From positions 1,140,978 to 1,204,977 of the forward strand of contig JAPTYO010000034.1 in the NCBI GenBank assembly GCA_036873135.1: a stretch of DNA of 64,000 nucleotides, in the 5' to 3' direction. This document shows positions 31,565-41,294 of this stretch, one piece after another (the first letter of the stretch is position 1; each line of letters begins with the position of its first letter). Position numbers and translations under genes: made by a program. Under the pieces are notes generated by a model, which worked only from the letters and a program-made list of their open reading frames with translations, did not search any database and was not told where the DNA came from. This stretch comes from Clarkia xantiana subsp. parviflora (taxonomy: Eukaryota > Streptophyta > Magnoliopsida > Myrtales > Onagraceae).

Positions 31565-31886
31565 CTGAGCTTGAGCTCGGTCAAACCCAAATTTGTTAAG
31601 CCAAATTCGACATAATTGAGCTTGACTTGACTCTTAAGCCCATTATACATTATAATAAGTTAGTATTTTTCCTGATTACAAAAAATTGAACTTGACTTGA
31701 CTTATAAGAATTAAAGTCATCGTGCATCACAATAAGTTAACATTTTTCATGACTATAAAATTTGAGCTCGACTCAAACTCGGTTGACTTATGTAAATTAT
31801 AAAGATCGGTAAGGCTCGAAAGTAGTTCAAGCCAAGAATTATTGAGTTCAAACTCGACAAGCTAAAAAGTTCGGCTCGGCTTTAAA
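31565..31886. repeat. Degenerate TCGAG/CTCGA-rich repeat
   Basis: Repeated GAGCTTGAGCTCGG, TTGACTTGACT and GAGCTCGACTC motifs resemble the CTCGA-rich hAT-like elements common in plant genomes and match the style of 1803-2555. The ends are not clear. Confidence 0.4.
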
Positions 31887-31895
31887 ATTTTTGAT

Positions 31896-32411
31896 TGGGT
31901 TAAGAATCTGCCATATGCGAGATTTTAGTGTCTGAAGTTTAAATTGTTAATGTTGATTGTCTGAAGTTTCAACTTTGTTGAAATTTGTTGTCTTCGTCCA
32001 AATTTGCTGTTAATATTGACAGAACTTGGTCATGTGTTTGTCACACGACCCGATAAAAAAATCAATTTCAAAATTGCCCCTAATTGGGTGGTGGCTGATC
32101 AGAATAGGGTGGTGGCCGGTCGGAGTAGGGTGGTGATCGGCCGGAGTAGGGTGGTGGCCGGGCGGAGTAGGATGGTGGCCGGCTGGAGTAGGGTGGTGGC
32201 CGGCCGGAGTAGGATGCTGACCGCAGTAAACATAATAATATCATGGGCAATTTCGACTTTCCACACCATTCTGTCAAATTTGAGAGCAAAAATGGACGGA
32301 AAACCAAATTTCAACAAAATTAAACTTCAGACAGCCAATATCAACAATTTAATCTTCAGAAACTAAAATCTCACATACAACAAACTTCAGACAGTTTATA
32401 GGTTCTTAACC
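31896..32411. mobile_element. Mutator-like MITE, second member, with 21-bp minisatellite core
   Basis: Inverted ends TGGGTTAAGAATCTGCCATA and TATAGGTTCTTAACC with internal GTCTGAAGTTTAA blocks; flanks ATTTTTGAT (31887-31895) and ATTTCTGAT (32412-32420) agree in 8 of 9 bases. The core at about 32087-32225 holds six to seven units of about 21 bp, GGTGGTGGCCGGCCGGAGTA-like. Same family as the elements at 30816 and 33863. Confidence 0.82.
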
Positions 32412-32420
32412 ATTTCTGAT

Positions 32421-33862
32421 TCAAAAATGAGTTTTGATCGAATCAATTCACAGTTGTTCATGAGTAAATTTAACTCACTTACACCTCTAGATCTAAGTGT
32501 CAACTCCTAAAATAAATTCACTAGCAGCGAATCAGTTAAGAAGAGGTAAATGATAATCATATGGAGATTTTTTCATTCTTAGAGTTCGATTTTAATACCT
32601 CTTATTAAGAAATGAAGCGATGAATCAATACTCGTCTTTACTTTTTTGTCTAGGGTTTGCATTTGAGCTTCAAGAGAAATCTGCTGATGGTAAGCTAGAC
32701 ATCATCATATGAATCATCATGCAAAAAACCAAAGCTTATCATAAAATCCTCCCCAAGTAACTTTCATAGTGACACTGATTGAAGAATAGATGGTTTACTG
32801 AACCATCCCATTCATCTGCTGAATCTTAAGACTCTCTTTTATGACAGGTGTCTTACAATCAATGGGAAGCTACATAAAGAGGCTGTCCTGAAAGAATTTA
32901 GTTTTGACTGAAACTATTGTTTTTTTTTAAAGAGAATTTTGACTTGATGATGGCAATTAAAAGCTACAACTTTTTTCTTGATATGAAATGAGAAGAAAAA
33001 GAAATGAAATAAAATAAAATAAAATAAAAGTAGAGGAAATGAAATTGTTGTGAATGAGCCTCTAAGATAGGTTTTTGGGTAGGGTTTTCTAAAAGTGTGG
33101 TAGGTTAGGTGTAGCATAGTAGTGTGAAGCGATTTTTGGAGCGATTTTCAGTGATAACGGAGCGAGAGTTACTGGCGCGGATGTGGTATGGAAGCTCGAA
33201 TTTGACAGTCGGTTTCCTCGGGATTGACTTCTCTAAAGTGATCACACGAGACAGCGAAAAGCATCCAAAATGAAACATGTGACTGTTTTTTAATTCTGAG
33301 ACACCAAATTTAAATATGAGTGAAACCTGGACTATTTTTAGATTCTTAACTCTTTTCATTTTTCTGAAATAAATTTATCTATTTTTTAATAATAAAAAAT
33401 TAATAAAATTAGATAATATGTGGCTAAACTTTACAAATTTGTAGTTTATAAAAAGTAGTTAATAATTTATAAATAAAACTTTCTCACAATCACGTAAAAT
33501 TAAAAGTACCCGAAAGCACTCAGTCATACATACATAAGACATATCTCATTATAGTTTTTTTAATCATTCTCTATAATACAAGTATACATTTGGCCAAAAA
33601 TCTAACCAAACCCTATTTAATTGAGCATAAATCAATCATAGAGGACAGACAACCTTATCATTTGTCTGAAAGAAAATAATTACCCAAGTTAAACACGAAA
33701 GATGAATCTAGTGATTGATTGGTAAAATACACGTGTGTTGCGGGTCACGGTAAATAACATTATTCCAAGTTTCTTCCGTCACCACAAAATACGTACCATC
33801 AAAGAGTCAAGACCATAATATCCTACCAAATAATAATAATAATAATAATATTAATAATAATT
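32421..33862. other. Intergenic DNA
   Basis: No gene recognised. There is an AAAAT-type pentanucleotide repeat near 33005-33028 (TAAAATAAAATAAAATAAAA) and an ATA-rich tract near 33829-33861. Confidence 0.4.
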
Positions 33863-34352
33863 TGAGATTTGCCCAATGTAAAATTTTGGTGTTTTAAGTT
33901 TAAATTGTTAATATTGTCTATATAAAATTTTAACAAAGTTAAAATTTGATTTTACGTCCATTTTTGGTGTCAAATATGACTGAATAGCGTGAAAGATCGA
34001 AATCACCATTGATACTATTATGTATTTAGGTTTACTTTAGCCGACCACCACTCTACTCCGGCCGGCCACCATCCAACTACGGCCACCACCTACTCCGACC
34101 GCCGGCCACCACCAAATTTCCGGCGGCCGGTCATCACCCTACTCCGACCGGCCACCACCCTACTCCGACCGGCCACCGCTCAACTAGGGATAATTTTGGG
34201 ATTTATTTTTTTATCGGGTCATGTGATAAGCACATGACCAAGTTCTGTCAATTTTAACAACAGATTTCAACAAAGTTGAAACTTCAGACAATCAATATCA
34301 ACAAATTAAACTTCAAACACTCAAATCTCACATACGCTAAACTTCAAACACC
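33863..34352. mobile_element. Mutator-like MITE, third member
   Basis: Ends carry the same family motifs (GAGATTTGCCCAATGTAAAA with TTAAGTTTAAATTGTTAATA at the left, complement of TTAAACTTCAAACACTCAAA at the right) and the GTCCATTTTTGGTGTC subterminal block. The core (34045-34190) is GC-rich with GGCCGGCCACCACCCTACTCC-like words in the opposite orientation to the 31896 element. Exact ends and target duplication were not established. Confidence 0.7.
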
Positions 34353-34764
34353 ATACTTTTCTTCCAAAATAAGACTCGAAATAGGGATGCATATTAAATT
34401 TTAAAGCATTAAAACAAGTACTAGGTTTTAAAAAGAAATTCATGTTTAAGGTTAAAATTGTATAACATCAATACCCTAAACTAATTAGTGATACGAAAAT
34501 TAGTTCACTCTACATCTGAAACTTCCACTTCAAAAGTCTGAACACACCCCTTTATAAGTAATATAATTTCCTTGTCTTTGTTCATCGGCAATTGCTAGCG
34601 AAAACCATCACGTTTTCGCGTGAAGACACGAATCGACTTTAGGGGGAAATTATGTGTGTCTAACGAGGAAGCAATGCTCATTGCAAAACTATTTATTTTA
34701 AATGTATAAATACGTATATATATAAATGTATATATATAAAGAAAGTAATACAAAAGAATTGAAA

Positions 34765-34945
34765 AAGTGATTAGCCCAACTTGGCCTGTTCTAGTCGGGC
34801 CAGACCGAACTAAACCAAAGTGACATAAAGCAACCCGACCCGAATAGTCCGAATTGCTCAGCCCGGACCGAACTAACCAGCCCGACCCGAACTGACCAGC
34901 CCGGCCTGAACTGACCAGCCCGGCCCGAACATGACTCGGCCCGAC
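34765..34945. repeat. hAT-like relic with short tandem GACCAGCCCG repeats
   Basis: Repeated CCCGACCCGAACTGACCAGC-type units of about 20 bp at 34850-34925 lie in a GC-rich island within AT-rich DNA. GGGCC/GACCCGAA motifs are typical of degenerate hAT elements. The adjacent 34353-34764 and 34946-35030 intervals show nothing recognisable. Confidence 0.4.
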
Positions 34946-35034
34946 CTGACACATTCCGAAGTTTCGATGTAAACGGGGTTCGGCCTGAAGTTACGATGTA
35001 AACGGTGAGAGTTTGTCATACATTACAAAGGTAA

Positions 35035-35200
35035 ATTGGTAATTAGGAGATTGGTATTAGCTAATGCTTTACTTTTAAATGGTATTAATTAATATCAAAT
35101 TCCTTCTATAATTGAGTATTAGCTAATACCAAGTACTAGCTAATACCAATACCAAGTCGACACAAATACGGTATTAGCTAATACCGGTATTAGGATATCG
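35035..35200. repeat. Cluster of GGTATTAGCTAATACC palindromes
   Basis: Five or more complete or decayed versions of the 16-base palindrome GGTATTAGCTAATACC occur in 165 bases, some overlapping with ACCAATACC spacers. They probably form a small MITE or the ends of nested MITEs. Confidence 0.65.
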
Positions 35201-35225
35201 CAATACCGGCAAACAAACGTGCCCC

Positions 35226-35558
35226 TAGGGTTGAAAAAAAAACCGGTCCAGTTAGATCGGTTCTAAACAGACCAGTACAATGAGTAAATCAGTATTAAGA
35301 ATAAGTAATATACTTTTATAGAACCGGTTTTGCACTGAATCGGAATTGGTCTTAGATTAATATTTTGTTTATTTTTATTTAGTATAACCATTCATAAAAA
35401 AACGGTCCGGACCACAATTTTTTTTGGTAAAAAAGTTCCGAATTGGTTCCGAATAAACCCGTCTTTTAACTAAACCAGAGAAAAAAATCGGTTCTTTTTG
35501 AACTGGAACTGTTTAAACCAGTTACGTACCTGTCCGGACCGGTCCATGCTGATCCCTA
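35226..35558. mobile_element. hAT-like MITE
   Basis: Begins TAGGGTTGAAAAAAAAACCGG and ends CCGGTCCATGCTGATCCCTA, with AACCGGTT-type motifs throughout, resembling the hAT MITE at 5586. No matching 8-bp target duplication was seen, so the exact ends are uncertain. Confidence 0.5.
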
Positions 35559-35888
35559 CTTAAACCACGTTGAACAAAACATGCACAACAACAAGACTAA
35601 TAAGATGGTGACAAACAAAGAGGTGGTCCGCGTTTTCTTTGGGCGGTCGGGAAAGAAAGCGATCGAGACTCTGTCGGCTCTTAGTCAACTCCACATATAT
35701 ATATCACCACCATATATATAGAACTAATTTCCTATTATACATCTCAAGTTTGAATTTCGGTAATATACAAATCTAAATATTCATGATCAGCATTTTACGT
35801 ATTACGATTTGATTGAATCCGAGTGTGTTTTGTTTTTTAAGTATAGAGTAAGCAAAATGATATTATTGTTTTCTGATGACCCTTATAA

Positions 35889-36100
35889 AACGGATACAGA
35901 TCCTGCACCACTCTTATTGTCTCAGATCGTATCTCACCGTTAAAATCTTGATCACATGTTCTGAGTGTAATTAATTTTATACTTTTAAAAAAAAAATCCT
36001 ATTAGATTAGTGAATTCTGGAAGGAAAATATTAAATATGACACGTGTTAAAATTTTAACGACGATGCACAATCTAAAGCAGAAATAGTGAGACAGAAGAT
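35889..36100. repeat. MITE of the PSBQ-intron family
   Basis: GGATACAGATCCTGC and CTCACCGTTAAAATCTTGAT at the left are mirrored by GTTAAAATTTTAACGACGAT and GAAGATATGATTC at the right. Same family as 13880-14090 and 38797-39018. Confidence 0.6.
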
Positions 36101-36117
36101 ATGATTCTTTAAAATAA

Positions 36118-36141
36118 ATAATAATAATAATAATAATAATA
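36118..36141. repeat. (AAT)n microsatellite
   Basis: About eight AAT trinucleotides in tandem. Confidence 0.85.
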
Positions 36142-36416
36142 GTAAGTGTATATTATACACAAACACACAAATTCATTTAATACAATACCCGTATTTAAAT
36201 GCGATTTGACCTTTGTACGTTGTGCCTAGTTTTTCAAATGTGCATTGAGTTATGAAACAGTGTATTGACTATACTCATATTGATATCATGTATGTATATG
36301 TATATATTGATTGCCTTATAATCATGTCAATTATTATGCGTATATGACGCGAAGATGATGTATATGGGACTTTCTCTTGGGTGACTTTTGGGATAGGATA
36401 AAGGGATAAGATGATT

Positions 36417-36417
<1 letters not shown>

Positions 36418-36452
<35 letters not shown>
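36418..36452. repeat. (TA)n microsatellite
   Basis: A run of TA dinucleotides with short interruptions at both ends. Confidence 0.9.
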
Positions 36453-36458
<6 letters not shown>

Positions 36459-36769
36459 ATATAATCCATCATGCACTGTACGTCAAATGGGAAGCATGAT
36501 CCAAATTAATTAGCGTCGCGTGAGATTATGATTAATTAATTTCAGCTCGGTTAATTAAACATATACTTCATTACATTCATGTAACCATTTGTTATATGTA
36601 TAAATTTTTTGGAAATAAGACCGTTTTATAGAAGTTTTTTGTAACACTTGAGTGACTTACTTACATCACTAACCTAACCAAGCTGTTTTCCTAATTTGTC
36701 TAGATTTTTTTTTTTTTTTAAAAAAATTTAATTAGACTTGAGCAGTATCTATCTTTTATATATGGGTTA

Positions 36770-37095
36770 AATTTTCTATTGATGTCATATGTTTGATAAA
36801 TATTGGCTTTTGATGCTTTTTTTAGTTTTTTGTGTCATATATTTGCATTTTGTAGATTTTTGGTGTATCTGTTAGTTAACTGTCAAGTTTGACCGATAAA
36901 TATTTTTATTTTGTTCACTTTAGTCCTCTATATAGTTTATACACCTAATTTTTAATTTTTAGAATTTAGTCTCTAAAAAAACTCAGTTAGAACCTAGGAT
37001 CCAATTGACATAGCTATGGTGCAAATCAATTTGAGTCACTAGCTTAAATAAACTTCATGCTAGGTCCAATTGGATTTTATAAAATTCAAATCAAT
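36770..37095. repeat. Relic of the foldback family
   Basis: Contains one arm with GTTAGTTAACTGTCAAGTTT, TTTGTTCACTTTAGTCCTC and AATTGACATAGC in the order seen in the 14675-15281 element. The second arm is mostly missing. Confidence 0.5.
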
Positions 37096-37328
37096 TTTTT
37101 TTTTTTGCAAAAAAAAAAAGAACGGGATAGTAGTGGCGACTCTAGATCATCCCGCTACGTATGTTCGAGCTCGCCTCCTTATCTGACGCGGTGTGTGGGT
37201 CAGACGAGACCTAATATTTTTTAAACAGGTCATCGCGAGGTGACGCCTCTAAGTAATTTCAAACCTAGGACTTTTGAGTCAAACTACATAGGAATAAACG
37301 CTAATTGACCACTAAACTACACACTGCT

Positions 37329-37357
37329 GGCGTTTTTTTTTTTTTTTTTTTTTTTTT
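37329..37357. repeat. Poly(T) run of about 29 bases
   Basis: A long homopolymer. The 200 bases before it (from about 37115) have higher GC and could be a minus-strand retroposed sequence whose poly(A) tail this is, but no polymerase III boxes were convincing. Confidence 0.6.
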
Positions 37358-38796
37358 CTATTAGATGGTGTAGAAATGAAGTATAAAAAGTTGGAATGGA
37401 AGTTGATTTAGGTATTACTTTATTCCATCTAGTGTGTGATTTGGTTAATTAGTGATGACTATGATCCCTAATATATATAGGATTGGTAGTGTGAAATGAT
37501 AAAGCGCTTATCTAAACACAAGTCACAAAGTAAGAAGAAAATCTAAAGTGGGGTCCACTTTGTGGGCCCACTTCTATAATGGTTCTTCCACGTACACCCC
37601 ACGGTGATGTAATCAATCATCAAAGCAGCAAGTGATAATGAAGAGAGAAAGCGCGGGGACCGTGATTTTCCCATAAAAGCCATCACTTTTTTACACTTTG
37701 CAGTTTTGCATACCATATTTATAATAATAAATTATTGTTAATAATAAATAATAATAAATGACATGGTCCTGCCACCGTGGTTCGACACGTGTCACCATTC
37801 AAAATTAGGTCAATGCCCACGTAGCACCATCCTGAATTATTAATTATGCAAGCTAGCAAAGCAACCCTATACTCTTTTTTTTATTCTTTTGTTTAATATA
37901 ATAAATAATTCTGTAAATATATATTATTATATTATTTTATATTATATGTGGGAAAATTGAAGTCGAGTAAGATAGGCATAAGACTGGCAATTCGGGCTCG
38001 GTACGATGAGCCGATACGAACACGATACGAAAATTAGGTTTGGTTTTGATATTAGTGACAAAGCACAACATGATAACACGATATAACATGATGTTTTAAA
38101 CTAAAATTGTTAAATATTAATTTTTTATTCAATTTACTATAAGTTTTTTGTGCTATTTTTTCATATTGGGTCGTATTTGGACTGACCTCCAGAACACGAC
38201 ATGAACCTGACACGACATAAACCCCCTAAATTGTCAGCCTTATATAGACACTCCCAGGTGGCAGGGAGACAGCTGTCACCACCGTGAGTTCCGGCAGAGC
38301 TTGCCGGGCTCTCCGTGAACTGTCGGGACCAATGAAACGAGATTCCCTTTAATTAAGAAATTTTTTATATTATTATAATTATATAAAAAAAAAAAAAACC
38401 AGACATATCATATGTCGCTACGTAGATTATTATTAGTACGTAAATGTTGAGACAAACTTTTAATATTAATCTTTTTTAGAAGACTTTGTCGTGTTGGCCA
38501 AAAGGAGGAAGAAAAAAAAGACGTTGTCGTGGAGCGAGCTATAGCTGGACTAGAGCATCATTTAAATTACAATTAACAAAAGTTTAATAATATTAAAATA
38601 ACTTTTGGTTGTGGTTTCCCAATTTATCGTGGCCACCTTTCTACTTATACATATTTTAGTCTACTAAATATTTATGTCGGTCTTGTTTTAAGGGTCTTTT
38701 TTAAATAGGAAAGGTTAGTTAAGATTAGAATAATCACATTTGGACATATAGCTATAAGGTTTAGAGGCAATTATCAAAGGTTTAGAGGCAATTATC
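37358..38796. other. Intergenic DNA
   Basis: No gene recognised. A GC-rich palindromic stretch at 38285-38325 (AGTTCCGGCAGAGC paired with GCTCTCCGTGAACT) is probably a small element, and a G-box-like ACACGTGT lies at about 37785. Confidence 0.35.
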
Positions 38797-39018
38797 AGGG
38801 ATTCAGATCTCCTGTCACACTATTCGTGTTTCAGATCGTGTCTCATGTTAAAATTTTGACACATATTCTTAGATTTAATATTTGTCTACTAGGATCAACA
38901 TATCCCAACAGGGTTTTAGGAAAAAATATCAAAAAAATAATTACACTCAGAATATGTGTCAAAATCTTAACGGTGAGATACGGTCTGTATATGAAGAGTG
39001 GGGCAGGATCTGTATCCA
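38797..39018. repeat. MITE of the PSBQ-intron family
   Basis: GATTCAGATCTCCTG and ATGTTAAAATTTTGACACAT at the left mirror ATGTGTCAAAATCTTAACGG and GGCAGGATCTGTATCC at the right. This is the fourth related copy in the window. Confidence 0.6.
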
Positions 39019-39457
39019 ATTATATCACACTCAACTTCTAATGATATGTATTTTTAACTTTAAAACGTGTAACAATTTTTCATTAATAATTTCAAAAACT
39101 TAATACTAAAACTGCTAAACAGTGTTTATATAGAGAAAGGTAAAACCCTAACCCTTACTAATTCCGAAATTAAAAAAACAAGTCCAACAAAAGCTGAAAA
39201 CTGACAAGAACGTAAAGAAACATGAATTACGATTTTAACCCTCTAAACGACGGAATTTGTCCTAAAAAAGTCGAACCCCTATATTAAACTATAGGTCTTT
39301 CTCATATATTCGTTTTCACAAGAAAAACCATATTCACACATCAAAATTCGACTCTTCAAAATCCCCACATCACTATACATATTATTGTTTAATAGATACC
39401 AAAACATACTAAATTATGAATTTTGCTGAAATAAATGATGATTAAAAAAACGTACGT

Positions 39458-39461
<4 letters not shown>

Positions 39462-39511
<50 letters not shown>
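39462..39511. repeat. (TA)n microsatellite downstream of the MYB gene
   Basis: About 50 bases of near-perfect TA dinucleotide, 25-75 bases past the stop codon of the minus-strand MYB gene, probably in its 3' UTR or just beyond. Confidence 0.95.
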
Positions 39512-39518
<7 letters not shown>

Positions 39519-39536
39519 TTTATACAAACATTTTAT

Positions 39537-41062
39537 TCAACAAACATTACTCCAAGGAACAGCCGGAAACTCGGACTGTACACCCAAAAGCTGTTGGATT
39601 TCGTCACTACACGACGAATCCAAATCCAAAAACTCCGCTATCGATTCATAATTCAACAAGTTTCCATAGCTACTACTGTAACTCTCCCTCTCAATATCTT
39701 CACCGCCACCACTTCCGCCATTGTTAACCGAGCTCGAGTTCGAATTCATCGGCGACGACAACAATACCGGACACCCATTATTCTCCTCCGACACCGAATT
39801 AAGAAAATTACTGTCGTGTTCCGGAACAAAGTAGCAGCTGTCGTTTCCTGAATTATGCACGTAGTTATAATGATCATGCACAGTTGTGAGCTCAGGTTGC
39901 ATTAATGGCGGTTGTTGAAAGATGTAGTTATTAGGGTTTTGTTGTTGAGAAGACAAGACAGAGGCTAGTCTTAGGATTTCGGGGTTTACTAGGGTTTGGG
40001 AGGCATTGAAGATGTTGTGTATGTTGATTTGGTTGGAAGCGTTGAGAATCGATTGGATGTCGAGTAGGTCGAGTCGAGGCGCGTGGGTTACCGGATCGAT
40101 GCCCATTCTCAGAAGCCGTTTTCGGATACGGGTGTTCCAGTAGTTCTTGATTTCGTTATCGGTTCTTCCTGGTAGCCGAGCTGCGATTGCAGACCATCTG
40201 TAACCGAGTCTCACTTATCAGATATGAACACGTTTGTAAGAGAAATAATGAAATTTCGTTACAAATATCGTATTTTTAAACTTATTTTTCAAGGGACAGA
40301 TTTCTAACAAAAAGAACGGTTAGATTATTAAAAATTAAGGAAAACCCTTAAAAAAATTGATATTTATATGAAAATTTCGTTAAAACTTTTTTAAACCCTT
40401 GAACATCCGCAATTACAGACCACCTATAACCAAATCCCACATATTAGAAAAGATCACACACGCTTATAATATAAAAGAAATACAGAAAACCCATTACAAA
40501 TTCTCGTGTTTTAAGGACTTTTCTTACAAAAAGACTGACTAAAAATATTCAAAACTGCTAGAAAAAGCTTTACAAAATACAATATTTATATGAAAAATTT
40601 CTTAAAACTTAGTAAATCCCTTAAAAATCCGTATAAATTCAAACATAATGTTTCATTACTTAAAGATGAACTTACTTGTTGCCTAAGATACCGTGGAGTT
40701 GAATAATCGTCTCTTCTTCTTCAAAAGAAAACCTTCCCCGTTTAATATCGGGTCTCAAGTAGTTAATCCATCTTAGACGACAACTCTTTCCACACCTCTG
40801 CAACCCTAAAGAAATTAAAAACATAAAAAAAAACATGAATTAAGGATGTTCCATAAACAAAAATCAAAGATTTTTGTTATAATTAATCCAACATATATAT
40901 AATTAATAATAAAACAAAAATGAAATTACCTGCATTCTTAGGGAGAGTTCTCCAGTTACCGGCGCCGTGATTCTGAATATAATCGACGAGTTTCTGGTCT
41001 TCCTCCGCCGTCCACGGCCCTTTCTTGAGGCCATCTTTGTCGCAGCAAGGAGCTCTTCCCAT
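39537..41062 (-). CDS. R2R3-MYB transcription factor, subgroup 11 type (MYB41/74/102-like)
   Basis: Predicted exons on the minus strand are 41062-40930, 40805-40676 and 40197-39537 (307 aa). The 133 and 130 bp lengths of exons 1 and 2 are the standard R2R3-MYB arrangement. The protein starts [21 protein letters not shown]2 (about 14-62) and R3 (about 67-113) carry the expected tryptophans (R2 W, W, W; R3 begins with Phe in RFSFEEEE, the usual substitution). Helix 3 of R3 reads [13 protein letters not shown]. The block [23 protein letters not shown] directly after R3 is characteristic of the MYB41/49/74/102 subgroup, linked to drought, salt and ABA responses and to cutin or suberin control. 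No bHLH-interaction motif is visible in R3. The C-terminal half is rich in Asn and Ser and ends acidic. Nuclear role inferred by homology. Confidence 0.93.
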
Positions 41063-41294
41063 AGTAATTACTTAACTTTGAAATTATACTAATGATTTTC
41101 TATGGGGTCCCGTATATAGAGACGTACGTGGATATATATATATATATAGGAGGTGATATAATAAGTCAATGGGATTCGGTGCCGTCCTCTATTAACAAGA
41201 GTGGCTACGTGTCCAACTTTAATTATGTTCACTTTTAAGGGAAAAAACGTGAATTAATTTAGTGTCCCTAATCCAATTATTGTCTCCCTTTTTC
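41063..41294 (-). promoter_or_regulatory. Short MYB promoter squeezed against the satellite array
   Basis: On the minus strand a TATA-rich tract lies at 41132-41148, about 70 bases before the start codon. ACGT-core motifs, at 41126-41130 and at 41207-41212 (ACACGT on the minus strand), resemble ABA-response elements, which would fit a stress-type MYB. Unique sequence ends at about 41294, where satellite-like sequence starts. Confidence 0.55.

Noticed and set aside
31025..32317. Open frames rich in His, Pro, Gly and Arg on both strands near 31.0-31.4 and 32.0-32.3 kb
   Set aside because: They lie wholly within the GC-rich cores of transposon-like elements with clear target duplications and are low complexity.
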